Source: Certhia americana (taxonomy: Eukaryota > Chordata > Aves > Passeriformes > Certhiidae). From it: a stretch of DNA of 64,000 bases. The first letter of the stretch is position 1, and each line of letters opens with the position of its first letter. This document shows, piece after piece, positions 51,601-64,000 of this stretch. Location: positions 55,718,747-55,782,746 of the forward strand of contig CM031857.1 in NCBI GenBank assembly GCA_018697195.1, written 5' to 3'. The position numbers and the translations under genes are program-made. The notes under the pieces are model-generated. The model was not told the DNA's origin and searched no databases. It saw only the letters and a program-made list of their open reading frames with translations.

Positions 51601-51970
51601 CTAAGCTGCCTACCAGAAAATTAATGTGAAGAGCTAATTCCCTCAGAGATGCTCAGAGTCTTGTCAGCAGTGCCCCAGCATGCCACTCAAGAGCTGTAAG
51701 GGTTGTTCGGGTGAGGTTTTCTGAGTCTTTGTGGGTAGGAAAGATAGCACTGATCTGTCTTTCAAAATCTTAATTTCACTTCCCTGGAAGCCCAGATATT
51801 TCTTAGGCCACTGCTGTTGTTTGATATTTCTCTAAAGAGAAGTATGTCACTGCTATGTTGTGGCCTTGGCCCACCACCCCTGAAGTCAGTGGAAAGCCTT
51901 CCAGAGGACTTTTGTTCTGTTCTCTGATGAGGGATGGGAATCCTGAATGCAGAAAGGGCTTTGCTTTGTG
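45646..51970. other. Unique non-coding sequence, 6.3 kb
   Basis: Apart from the A/C-rich block at 46198-46290 there is nothing I can name. Open frames are at most about 105 codons and look random. A degenerate CR1-like phrase (GTTTAGCCTGAATTTTAAGG near 49867) is too short to call. Confidence 0.5.
46198..46290. repeat. A/C-rich low-complexity block
   Basis: About 93 bases on the + strand are nearly all A and C, with C runs of 3 to 7. The minus strand has at least five G runs of three or more (ending GGGTTTTTTGGGGG), a loose G-quadruplex pattern. Confidence 0.8.
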
Positions 51971-52185
51971 ATTCAAAGATTCACAGAATTTAGGATTAAG
52001 AAGAACCATTAGATTATGTAGTTGTGCTATCTGTGCACCATATATACCAGTTCACCCATATATGCTGCACTTCTCTCAAGTATCTCTTCCTGTCTCATGT
52101 TGCAACTAGATAGAAGCATCTTTTACTGATTCCACATAATTGCCTACTCTAGTCACTTCCCAGCCCTTTCTTTGCTAAAATTTCA
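51971..52185 (-). mobile_element. Ancient CR1 LINE 3' end
   Basis: On the + strand the text ATTCACAGAATTTAGGATTA (near 51979) is followed by GAACCATTAGATTATGTAG and TTCACCCATATATG. It follows, word for word with scattered changes, the reverse complement of an old CR1 tail shared by reptiles and birds ('cagaatttaggattagaagggaccattagatcatctag'). The first 100 bases fit well. Beyond about 52080 the match fades and the inner boundary is a guess. Confidence 0.65.
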
Positions 52186-52944
52186 ACCTCATATTTGCAG
52201 GCATTTTTCCCAGCCCATGAGTTATTTTTTATTGCCTCATTTTATTGTCTCTTCCCTTATGAAACTGATGCGGAAGTTGTGACTACCAGCATCAGACATG
52301 CTTTCACAGGGGTAAACCCTGTTCCTTACAAATCACCTGCCTGTTTATACAAGCAAGAATTACTTTTTTAGCTCTCCTTACCCCGCACTTGCAATGAGAA
52401 CTCATCGCTGCTTTCAGAAAGCTGTCCTCTGTTTCTCAGGTAGAGTCTGTATTTTTGTGGGTAAACATTGCTGAGTTTTGCTCTTGACTTCTATTCTAAT
52501 GCTTTTTGTTTTAAGAAGCCTGTTGTACCAGAAGAGCCTGCAGATAAATCTTCTGTGATTTAGCATTTGCACCAAAACTTGTGCCAGCCATTAATTTTTA
52601 TCTGTAGTGATTTCATAGCTATTTCTGGTCTGATCTCAAGAGTCTCAATTTAAGGTTTAAAACCTGAAAACATCCTTTGTTTTTCTCTTTTGTGAAGTTG
52701 CTTAGGTACAGCTAGCACAAATTCACACACTAACCTTGAGTAGCAAATATTTTAGGATGGTTTTATGACCACATATCATCAGGTCAAACAGTCTGCAAAG
52801 CCAGCCAAAGCAGATGTTTTTTCCTGCAGTGCTGTATCAGGATATGGCAAGTGAGTAACACAACAGCAGAAGGGCAAAGGCCTGAGTGGGAACCAGCCCA
52901 GCTCACTGCCATTACCATGCCTCAGATGCACTGCAATCTGCACT

Positions 52945-52968
52945 CCCCCCCCCCCCCCCCCCCCCCCC
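52945..52968. repeat. Poly-C tract (24 C)
   Basis: Twenty-four uninterrupted C, preceded by ACT and followed by AAG. The minus strand is G24. Like the G21 tract at 41186 it is a possible quadruplex or i-motif site and a likely place for sequencing length errors. Confidence 0.95.
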
Positions 52969-55923
52969 AAGTGCCCTGCATAGGAGAGGCAGGGATGATT
53001 TAAAAATAACTTTAATTGCAGTTACCGATAGGATGTGTCAGGCTAGAGTTAGGATTTACCATTTCCCAAACAAGCCATGGTTAGTATCTGGGACATAAAA
53101 TCATGTAGAAAGCAGAGGTGGGACAAAGGTGGCAGGCATTTGGCAGGTAGTGCTGGTAAAACTTGCTGGGATGTGAAGGAGAGACTCTGAGTCACATGAA
53201 GAAAACTGGAGTGAGAGAAACCACCGTTAGCTGAATAAACAAATCTAACATGCTCTAAAGCATCCTGGTCACCTGCTCTAACTAAGCTAAAAAAACACTC
53301 TAAAAAAATCCTAACCAAATAAAACCTGGTTGTACCTAATTGAGCTATTGCACCTAAAATTTCACCAATGTCTTCTAAAAGTGCATACTTGGCTTCCTGT
53401 TTTTGTTGGCTATACTGATATGTTTAAGATTACATTTGTCTTTCTCATGGCTTTTTCGTGCAGATGCCTTCTAGTCAGCCACCCTTTCAGTCATTTTCTT
53501 CAGAAAAGCTCTCTGCTGACAGCAAATCCTTTGTTAATTGAGCATTGAATCACATCCTTTTTTATTCAGATGCTCTGATTTCTCTCTGCATTAGCAAGAA
53601 ATTCTTAAATCACCAGCCACATCAGAGAGAGTGCCTCCCTTTTAATGCATTGACTTTCAGTGCTAACTCCATTTATTACACAAGTTTAGCTGGCTCTCTA
53701 TAACATTTCTTCTGTTAATCCCTTTCTCCAGTTCAAATAAAAATTGCTTGTGTAGCCCTCTTTCAAATGTTTCACTTAAGTATAGACAGGCATGATTCAC
53801 TTAATTTTCTTTGTCTCAGAAAATTAATTGTCCTACCAAGGAAAGGTCACTTAAGTCTAGTGTGCTGCATTTCTTCATTTGCCTGTTATCCACATACTTG
53901 TATTTCATTCTAAGGACCTGTGGTTGGTTGAGATGAGATGAACAAGGATGTGTTTTTTCATGTCACGTTTTTCACATTTCTAAAACATTGATATTACCTT
54001 TGCTGTTCTCTGTTTATGTAATATCACCCCTAAACTGTGAATTTTATTTAAAAACTTCACTACCTTTCAATATTTAGGTGTTGCTTTTATAAACCTGGTG
54101 CTGTTTGCTGGTTCTTTCAAAGTCCAGTGATAGAGGTTATCCATTCATGAATTCATAAACACCTGAACTCCATGTAGTTAACCTCATTTGCATTAACCAC
54201 TGCCTTTCTCCCCAAGCTCCTGAAAACAGAGGCAACACATTTACTTAGGTTTTGGAAGCAAATTTGCAATATCTTTAATGTTCACCCCATAATACTCAAC
54301 TTTCTTGCTTCTCTGTTTTTTGTATAACTAGTGGAGGTGTCATCCTTTCTCAAAACCTTTGAAGTCTAAAGGTCGCTCAGGGTTTGCAAAATCTTGGTTT
54401 TACCTCTATAACTTTTAAGGGAATTTCCTTGCTTTCATTTTCCTATTTTTCTATCTCTGTTTCTTGTTTGTTTCTAGGATTCTTCATCTTGGATCCAGTT
54501 ATGATAGCAGTCCTTCTCTGCTGGTTTTCTCTCTTCTTTCTTGGAGTAGAAGTTTAAGGTATTTTCTACAGTTGAGTGAAATTTGCACACACATATTCAA
54601 ATTGTGAGATTAGCTGTCTTTGATAGTTCCTTCAGTCCATCAAGATTTCTTCCTTTTAAATAAATCATTAAAAAAATCTTACATAGCAGCTTTTCTTTGC
54701 TTATACTGCCTTTTAATTGAAAGGTTACTGACTCATAATTCACACCTTCACAAATACTTGCCATAGGCAGCTGTTTTATAATCCAAAATATAATAACTTT
54801 ATAATCCCATACAACTCCTCCATTCCAGATTTTTTCATTGTCTTCTTCCTCTCCTCATTTACTTTTCCATAGAAATACAATCTCACTGGAAGCATCTGAT
54901 TCCAAGAGCAGAAATTCCTTACCCAGTTGATGGATGCTCTGAACTGCCCCCTCAAAGCCCTGCAGCCTAAGTTAAGCACACACACTGACGTTCAGCCAAG
55001 GCACAGGGTATTTGGATGCGTACATGGGAACTGTGTGTCAGAGCTCCTGCCTCTGCCAGCAGCTCCTGTGGCTCATTAGCACTCTGCTCCACTGCCAGCA
55101 GAGTCTGCAGAGCTGTTTGGAGGGCAGGTGCAGGTGACTTGGATAGTTCTGTGCTCCCTGTTCTGACTCTGCTAGTGTAGCACAGGCATCCAGACATCCC
55201 TGAGGACCCCATCTATGTTTGAGATGCTTTTCCAGAAAGGGGTGGTGCTCTTGTTTCACATCTACAAGCTTAGTGAAGAAGATGCCTTAGATGACCTCTG
55301 GTGTCATAAATAGCATCAGACAGCTATGCTTAAGCAATTGAATCAAGCTCTAACTTTCCAATAAATATTTAGGAAGCTATGTCACCTTTGGCTCATGAAC
55401 ATATATACATTCATACACCTACATTTTTATGTCAGGAGTCTGGAGAAGACTGAAACAGGTTCAGGATGTTCCTGAAAGTGTTCTCTGCATAAGAAAGTTT
55501 CTTTTGCTTGCTTTTGAATATTGTTCTTGATAAGAAGAAATTTAAGAGGTGAAAGGACAAGACTGAAAGCATCTCTCCTGCACATCAATTTGTGCAGACT
55601 GCAAGAGGAAAGCACAGCAAAGGAAGATACAGCAATGATAAGGAAAGCAAGGCAAAGAAAGACACAGAAACAGAGAATGCAACATCAGTGATAGGACAAA
55701 TGCCCAGATGACATGAAAAGTATTTATGTGAAAGTGGGTAAAGTACTTAATGATATGAGTCTGTTGAGTCATGCTACACATCTGAGTGCAATGATGAGAT
55801 GTTTTCTGTAAGAAGGATCTAGAGGATTTTACCTAGTTCAGTATGAAGTTTTGAAAGAGGATATAACTCGTGTTCATGTATTTTAAACCAGTGAGGAGAA
55901 GGAAGGGCCAAAGGAGAGGTGGG

Positions 55924-55943
55924 GAGAGAGAGAGAGAGAGAGA
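55924..55943. repeat. (GA)n microsatellite
   Basis: About ten uninterrupted GA units. A simple dinucleotide repeat. Confidence 0.9.
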
Positions 55944-58900
55944 ACAGAACTACTGCAGTGAATGAATCCTGGCATAAGAATAAGTAAGTCAATAAAATGC
56001 AGACTGGAAATTAAAGAGATGTCCTTGTTTATTACAGAAGTTGAAACTGGTGGGTTCAAGAAAACCCTATTGACTTTGCGTAAACAGAACATGACCAGCT
56101 CAGGGAAGGTAATGTAGTATGTGGTGGCAGAAGGCTTTCCTTTGGCAACCATTAGGGTGCATTTTTATAAGCCCCCACATCAGTCCCCACTCTAGGCAGC
56201 ATGGAGGTGAAACCAAGCTTTCTGTCTTGCCTGCTTTGCAAAAAGGATGCAGCTGAGAGTCTGACGAAGCTGGCAACCAGTGGTGCTGCTGGCACCTTCC
56301 CTTTCATTGACAGAGGCAAAAAATCATGAACAGCATCACTGACGACACATCAGGCCACAGACTAATGTTTATTTGCTTTTTCCATTTACAGTACTCAATA
56401 AGGAATGTTAATGGAAAGTTGTTTAAGCTTAACAGGCAAAATTAAGCTCTTATTCACGGGGTTTTGGAACATTTTTGTTTGAAACTTCCTTCTTGTTCCT
56501 CTCACCCCCTCCACCTCTCCCCTTCTTTCCTATTAAACTGAAGTCAACTTCCCTTATAAAGTCCAAGGTTTTTAAACCCAGCCTAACGTTCATGATTGCT
56601 ATCTCTCACTGAATAAACATAATACTTTATACCTTCTCTCAGAGGCACAGACTTCTTTTATTTGCAGGGGGAGTGTAAGCAACATTTTCAACTCTGCTTT
56701 GTGCACAACGGCTGATTAGAGCTGGAAACTGTGAGAACTGGGCTGTCCAATCCTCACCCTCCATCAGGAACTGAGGACATAATGAAACCTGACATATCTG
56801 GCTTCTTTCCTTGATCAGCTCCTGATTTCAGGGCTGCACAAAGAGGAGCCAAACAAAGGCAAAATGGGACCTTATGGGTCCCATAAACCCAGGGACTGAT
56901 CCTGCAAAACCTCAGGTAGCTTTATATAGAACCAGGTCCTAAGTGCCATTGCCAATAACCAAGAGATAACCTATTCAGATAGGTAGCAGGAGCTCTGGGC
57001 AATGCAGAAAACTTTTCCCATGAGCAGATATAGGAATGTGACTCTGACAGATAGAATATCCACAAAGCACTACTGAAAAAGACAGACATTCCTCATTAGG
57101 TATTGCCCTGACATCAAATGCTCCCCTAGAGATGAGCCCCCTTTTCACAACTCACTTGGAAATATCCTAAAGGGAGGGGATGCTACCCTGGGTTGCCATT
57201 TGGGGTGATTTAGCCAGAACAAAATAGTCCCTTTGAACCTGTAAGCCCTGTGTTTGCTCTGACACTGATACACATTCCTGAAGCCCATTGAAGAAAAAAG
57301 AGAAACACAAGAGGGCCAGAGCTCCTCATTGAAATGTCTCCTTTGTCCTGTTAAATGGAAATAAAACAGGGCAGAAAAAATGCACATTAACTGAGATGCA
57401 GGAGTTTAATGTGCCCTTCTAGACACACATGTTTCCAATGTATTTTATAAAAGCCACAACAAAATGCAATTACTCAGTGTGGGTAGGCAGGCCTCCGGAT
57501 GGCTCAATAAATGTCCAGACAGGCTGTGCAGAGCAAGGCCGAGGCAAGACCCTCTGTCTCCCTTCCCATTTGCATGGTTTCTCCCTGCCATTGTGTGTTG
57601 TTGCTGACACATGGCTGGTGCAGGGAGGGGATGAGAAGATGGAGAGACCCAGAGGCGATGGAGAACAGATCATGAAGTTCCTTGCTTTCCCACCTGATAC
57701 CTTCACCAGGTCTGCTGCTCCAGGTCTGTTATCTTCAACAGCTGCTGCTCTGCAGAGGCATGGCAGAATAAGGAGCATTTGAGTTTTAGGGGTGAGGTCT
57801 GAGGCCTCAACTACATTATTGGGTCAGCCCAATGAACAGAGTCTTTTCTCTCTTTCCTGCATTAGGGAATAACCATTTACAGCAGAAACAAAGACTGCAC
57901 GTAAGTCTCTTGGGCATCAAGCAATTGTTTTGAGAATCTCACCTTCATTTTCCAGTAAACTGAGCTTGTGAATCTAAACAGGTCCTGACCACTGCAGTAA
58001 AATCATGTATTTGTCCAGAGGACTGGGAATGATGATGGATTTGGAAAGGAATCTGAAGACAACCTGTGAATTTCCCTGTCTGTGGCTGAAGAAAGTTAAG
58101 GATTTCCTTTTCTCTCTTCTGCATATAATGCTTACTTCTAACCAAAGTGCAGATTAACTCAAATTAAGGGAGCACATCAAGCAGCAGATTTTATGATATC
58201 TGCACACTATATTACATTGCACCTGCAATGTCAGACTGATATAGTACAGAATCCTGTTTCCTAGAAAAATCCCAGATGCAATCCCAGGTCATGCTAACTT
58301 TCCAAGTGTTCACAAGTACAAAGAAATAACGATGTGCAGTCCTGAATCACATTCTATTTACAGCTCTCATAAAAGGCAAACCCCTCTATGATCTGAAGAG
58401 TAAAAGCCCCTGCACCCCAGGATAAAAGTTCTATTCAACCAATATCCAATAAACTGATTTCCCAGGCCTGTTTGTTGAAATGAGGCTTGCGGGACAGGAC
58501 TTGCCTAGGACATTGCTTATCTTCTTGGCTCTGCTTGAAGACTTGGGCACTGCCTTTTATTTCAATATTTAGGTGCTGCTTTTAAAAATATGCCTCCTGA
58601 GAAATTATTTAGTCAATAAAATCTCTCATATTTTTCTGCTAACTAGGCACTTAAAATCCAGTTGCAGTCAGATATTCACCTCTTAACAAGAGCAGTGTTT
58701 TTGAGTGATACTCAGTGTTAGGCTGATACAGCCTCTGTGCACCTCTGCCTTTTAAAAAATTCATTTGGGTGCATCATTCAGCATCTTAATTCCAGTCAGT
58801 TCTGGGTAATAATAATCATTCATTTCATCGATCCCTGCTGCATTTCTACTCAGGGTAAATAATAAGACAGCACTTTGTTGTGGATTCAAACTGAGTCTCC

Positions 58901-60248
58901 AGCTCTAACAATGATTGAAAGCCCTCATGGGGGTGTGCAGAAGTTAGAGACAACAGCACATAAATTATGAAGCCCTGAACTTTATCTACTGCTGGCAAAA
59001 GAAAAGGTTAATTATCTAAAAACGAAGCAACTGTATGCTGTTGTAGGAGGGTGAACTGGGAGGAGGGGTCTGGAGAAAGCAAGATTAGGTTGTGATGTAC
59101 AACTTTAGAAAACTGAGGCTGAATAAGGAACTGTCCAGTAAAACCTGTCATCCACAGGCTAATCAAGTTGCATGGCTGAAAATGCTTGGCTGAAATAAAT
59201 GGACTACATCATGTCTTCTAATAAGCCTTTTCTGGTTCTGACAGTGAAACCAACAGGTGCCCAGGAGCCAAACTCTCATACCCACTTAGTTACTCCAAGG
59301 CTATACATTTTGCAATGACTATTGCACCACAGCAAGCCAGAGATTTGAGGAGTTCAGAGCTAAATTTCTTTAGAGTTTCTGCTGCCAGTTACGTTTTAGA
59401 GAGATGAGTTTGAAACCATATCTCCAAAGCACTGTTACGTTTACTAGTTTTCCCTCCATGAGCGTCCATGAATCACTAAAGCTCTAGGGAGTGGAAGAGG
59501 CACCAAAACTTTGGGGTGAGTTTCACTACTGCAGATGCACAGGCAGAGAAAGCTGGAGGCTTTCAGTGTTTGTTGGGACTGCTCTACTAGAGGAAAAACT
59601 CAGTAACCACCAGTGGCTCTGCCATGGGAATCCAAACAGGAAAGGCTACACAAGAGGAGTGAGAAAGAAGCTACACTCCTCCAGTCTGCCTACTTTAATT
59701 TGAAGGCCTGCCAGGCAGCCAAGGACCTCACAAACTCCAGCTACATATTTATGGCAGAGGAAAGAGCAGCAACTCCTCCAGCCTGGGATATTAGCTGAAA
59801 GGATATGAAGCATGTGGAGTCAATCCCACTGAGTGAAAAGGAAAATCACCAGTGATATCAATAGGCCTTTAATGGAGTCTTTAATATAGGCCTCAAAAAC
59901 ATCTTAGAGCCTGGGACATGCCCTCCTTAATGTTATTATTTAATAAGTCCTTGCTTCCATTGGGAGAAAATTTAGTACTCTAAATTTTAGCTCCATTAGT
60001 ACTGTGGATTTTATAGCAGCTGAAATCATTGAAGATCATTACAGGTGATTGCTGCATTCTATGCAACTCCCTTCACGGAAGGAAGGGGAAAAAACCATTC
60101 CTTTATAAATAAAATACCTGCACTAAGATGCTAAAATTACTCGGTTAATTGCACATCCATCTATTGGGTTGGCAAATTTCTCATCTCTGAGCAAGTCCCT
60201 CAACCACATAACTATTCATCTGGGTTGAAGAAGGTGATTTATAAAATG

Positions 60249-60268
60249 AAAAAAAAAAAAAAAAAAAA
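60249..60268. repeat. Poly-A tract (20 A)
   Basis: An uninterrupted homopolymer. TATAAA lies just upstream but no AATAAA and no target duplication is seen, so a retrocopy is not supported. Confidence 0.9.
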
Positions 60269-60889
60269 GCAAAACAACATGTAAAAAAAAGAATAATTTG
60301 GATTAGGTTTTCAGGTCACTGTACTAAATACTGCCACTGACAGTATTAGATTTACACTGCTTCAGTTTAACTGAACTGAACATGAATCCTGCTATATTAA
60401 TCATGTTTTTGATCAGGGCAAATACACATGGACATAGGTAGGTGCTTGAGAATTCCCACAGGGTCACAAGAACAGGTCTGCAGGAGAGGATGGCTCCCAC
60501 TCACATCATTCCTCTGGCAGCCTTATTAGCACAAGTGGCTACTCATCCATTCAACCTGTTGTCATGAGAAGAAGAAGACTGTAGCAGTCTTGCTCCACTG
60601 AACACAGGATGGAAGTACTCTCTCCCTCATACATTTTTTTTAATTTTTAAAAAACTGTAAGTTGTCTCTTTGAACACAGACTTTTCCCAGTCACTCATCT
60701 GGGAATATGATAAAAAACCCACTCAGTCATCTGGGACCAAATGTACCATAGCTGGTGTAGTGGGCTGACCTTGCTGCATGCCAATGCACATCCAGCTGCT
60801 CTCTCACTCCCTCTTCTCAGCAGGACACCAGGAGAAAGTAAGAGGAAAAACTAAAACTCATGGGTCAAGATAAAAGCAGTCAAATGAGG

Positions 60890-60909
60890 AAAAAAAAAAA
60901 AAAAAAAAA
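60890..60909. repeat. Poly-A tract (20 A)
   Basis: A plain homopolymer without polyadenylation signal or recognisable body upstream. Confidence 0.9.
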
Positions 60910-61737
60910 GCCAAGGTTATGTGCAGAAACAAAGCAAAGCCAGAATATGTATGCTCTACTTCCCATCAGCAAGCAATGTCCGGACACTTCCTGGGAAGCA
61001 GGACTCCAGTGTGTAAAGTGGCTGCTTCAGAAGACAAATGCCTCGGTAATGAATCATCCCCCCAATCCATTTTCTATTACTTTTTATTGCTGAGCACAAT
61101 GTCATATTGTATGGAATATTCCTATGGAATTCCTACTAGCCCTTGGGGGTGTTGGAAAGACATCTTTGGTGCTGTGTGGGCACTGCTCACAGCAGCCAAC
61201 ACGTGGTGTGTTACCAACACCCTCCTAGGAACAAGTGCAAGGCACAGCCATTCCAGGGGATTGTTAACCCCATCCCAGCCAGAGCCAGTGGTCACATCAG
61301 GTAATCACCCTCTTCTGATATGTGTTGATGTGTCCCTGACAAAAGAGGAGGAAAGGAATTAGGATTAGTTCGATGTTTTGGCTGGCTAGGATCATTGTAA
61401 TACCATCCTGTATGCATGGGCAAACTCACAGTACAGATATGAACAGCTGTATTTTTTTAGAGGCATTTCCTTAAAAGCTGTATGTACTCATTATATCTGC
61501 AAATGAGAGCCCTTTTATTTAAAGTCATACAGACTTAGGAAATCATGCCCACCTTAAAAATGCTGACATACAGGTGATGAGTTAGACTGTTACAACATGC
61601 AGGATTCCTGTACATAAAATTCCTATAGGGAAAGAAAATAATGTGATCCTAAATTTCTGCATGATTACGAGTTTCATTGGAGTCTTGTTACTTGAAAGGC
61701 AATGTTATTTGCTAACATGTGCCTGTTACTAAAACCC

Positions 61738-61757
61738 TGTGTGTGTGTGTGTGTGTA
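61738..61757. repeat. (TG)n microsatellite
   Basis: About ten TG units, ending in TACAC. A simple dinucleotide repeat. Confidence 0.9.
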
Positions 61758-63529
61758 CACTCTCTGACTGTTTTGCTGGAGCATTATGTCCTTTCCCAGC
61801 TAACACAGGTCGCTGGAAGGGTGCAGGCAGATCCTCCTCCTTCTTGTTCCTAAATATACAGCCCCTGCACTTGTGTGGAAAACACCTCTCTTTCCATCTA
61901 AATGCCCACAGAAATGAATTCAGCACACAGCTGGGACAGTAAGTGTTTAAGGTTAAGGATTGCAACAGCCATGCAACAGGGAATAGCTTTGCTGTTTGCC
62001 AGGTGCCTCAGACACATTCTCCTCATCCTTAACACCATAGCAGACACTTGTGCCTATTTACAGAGCCTAAATGCAAACACTCTGAAAGGACCTAGAGACA
62101 CGGGAAAAAGACAAAAGCACAAGCACTTATTTGCTTACCAGCTGATCAGCTCCAAGAACTTCTTTCACTCTCACCTAATGAGCTGTATCTAAGGACTCAC
62201 TTTCTGCCTAAGATTCATGCTTTTAATGCTCTTTCCTGACAGAAAACTTCAGCTCTTGTACTTCCCCTTCCTTGGGGACCCCAGGCTTCTCTTTAAGTCA
62301 TTCTCACTCACGGGATTATTGGTATTAATTTATTTGGGAAACATTTTCCACACTGCTGCCCCAAGGCTAGTGTCTGCCTTCAGCTGTCTAAGGATGCTGA
62401 TGGCTTTTTTGGTGGGCAGGGACCATCCTTTCCCAGCCTGGCAGCAGCCAGATATCGCTGATAATGACCTGGCTGAACTGCCAGCAAGTCATTAACCTTT
62501 GTTAGGGTAAAATGCTTTCCCACCTGGGGAAGTCATACTCCAACCTCAGTGCAATTTGCTTGGTGTTGCAGGAGTAATTTCCTGCAACACACACGCTGAC
62601 AAGAATGCCCTATAAAAAGAAATATAAACAGATTCAACAGATATTACTCATTACTAATGCTAAACATGATAACAATCACTATTTTGGGGTATTAATGGTG
62701 ATACCATTCTCAGACATGATGAGACTGATCTCATCTAGGTCAGGTAATTTACGGGATTTTTGAGTTTGACCCTTCTACTTGTTGGAAGTGATTAGCATCT
62801 GCCTGTGTGCTGGCCAAGCATCTGCTGACAAGGGAGTTGTTTGTTCCTAAAAGAGTTTCTTTTTCTTTAGGGAAGCTGTTGATTTAGAAGCCAATGACAA
62901 CCCATCAGGAACTTTCTGAGTGATGGCTAACATTCACTTCAGAGGCACAGCTGCTGATTTAATACTCTAGCTGGAGGTGAGAGTAAATCCATGACATCTT
63001 GGGGCCACTTGAGCTACTTGTATGTTGTGATATTAGTGGTGTTTGCAGTGGTGCTGGAGAGGGATGGTGACACAAGGAAAAATATCCCTTTTTTATTTTG
63101 TATATTTTAACTAGACTTGCCTTATTGGGTGTGTAGTGAGTATTGAAGTTATAAACACAACAGTCCATATGCTTCAGCCATGTGAGCTTAATGTTCATGT
63201 ACAAGGGAGGGTGGGTTCATCTCACTGAAATGCAGTCATTTTAAGTCAGGTCTTGGCCCTACCATATGACCTCCTAAGACAAGGCCCCGTAGAAAGTGAT
63301 TCACTCTGCTTCTCCTAGATATTATGATAAGGTGGGATGCACTGCCCTTTGAGGGATCCTTGTGAGTTGTAGAAGGGGTCTCACTTGACAAGTTTAGAAG
63401 GACAAATACTCACAGAGCCTTTGGTCTCCTTTGTGGGGTACCAACAGAAGTGGTCACAACCCAACATTTCATGCCTGCTAAAATGGCCAGGATTTTCTTT
63501 AGAGAGGATTTCATCAGACATACCCCTTC

Positions 63530-63559
63530 TTTTTTTTTTTTTTTTTTTTTTTTCTTTTT
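63530..63559. repeat. Poly-T tract (~30 bases)
   Basis: T23 followed by C, five T and C. The adjacent minus-strand sequence has no AATAAA, so it reads as a simple homopolymer. It produces spurious poly-Phe and poly-Lys frames. Confidence 0.9.
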
Positions 63560-64000
63560 CACAATTACTAAGACAATTGATCTATTGATCTTAATCACAG
63601 GTTTGCCAGGAAAACAGCAGGTCCCTGAAACAGCCTCTCTGCTGTACGGACAAAGCATTTGCAAACAGAAATGTCCCATGAGTGTGCCCTCTCCCAGCTG
63701 TTCTGGTGCCCATTGGCAATGCCAGCTGCTAAGGTTTGCATGCTAAAGCTTCTGAGAGCAACAAGGCAGGGATTTTCCGGAGACCTACCCGGGAATTAAG
63801 TGTCTGGATTCCTTTCACATTCCACAGGTGCTAGTCCAATGAGGTTCACTTTCCAGTTCAGCTCTGGTACTGGAAAATTGTTCCACTGAGAGGAATATGC
63901 CCACTTGCCAGCCAGCCAGTCGGAGGGTGCCAAGAGCAACCTCAGCAGGGTTTATCAGACAGACGGCCAGGGCACAGGCACAGAACTATCTCAGGAATCT

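Larger units (their letters stand above)
52186..64000. other. Unique non-coding sequence, 11.8 kb
   Basis: No supportable gene. The stretch is AT-rich between 53500 and 54800 and carries simple repeats listed separately. An exon-like 81-base segment with good splice signals at 54478-54558 is discussed as a weak candidate. The open frames are short or arise from poly-A/T tracts. Confidence 0.5.

Noticed and set aside
63410..63746. Frames with poly-Phe or poly-Lys
   Set aside because: They are produced by the T tract at 63530-63559.
1..64000. CRISPR arrays, tRNA, rRNA, operons or a multi-gene novel system
   Set aside because: No regularly spaced direct repeats, no cloverleaf or snRNA text seen, and no bacterial-style gene packing. 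The window is vertebrate non-coding DNA.

Overview
This window looks like ordinary bird nuclear DNA without a gene I can support. The organism call rests on several 5'-truncated CR1 LINE fragments whose 3' tails match the avian CR1 pattern. The best tail, at about 24873-25353, carries the usual CR1 text and ends in an ATTCTAT-type microsatellite. The rest is AT-leaning, CpG-poor sequence with few interspersed repeats and many homopolymer tracts, which also fits a bird. I cannot name the species or the locus.

Layout. 1-15737 is mostly unique sequence, with a small CpG-rich patch (2076-2200), a T/G low-complexity block (12951-13084) and a motif-dense stretch (10300-10640) that could be regulatory. 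15738-33870 holds four CR1 pieces, all on the + strand (15738-16253, 24873-25353, 29723-30121, 33085-33870); the last is far more diverged than the first two. 33871-45570 is unique sequence with a 63-base T-rich tract (36054-36116) that may be the tail of a minus-strand retrocopy, plus a run of 21 G (41186-41206). 45571-64000 has two minus-strand CR1 3' ends (45571-45645 and about 51971-52185), a run of 24 C (52945-52968) and simple repeats.

Coding potential. The longest open frames are about 145-165 codons. That is roughly what chance allows in 64 kb of this composition, and none resembles a protein family I recognise. The longest one lies antisense to a CR1. I see no tRNA, rRNA or snRNA, no CRISPR array and no CpG-island promoter. 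The window is best read as intergenic or deep intronic DNA. There is no operon-like or cooperating gene set, and I did not find a new biological system. The observations worth a second look are the possible retrocopy, a pair of matching inverted repeats 27 kb apart, and a few candidate regulatory stretches.
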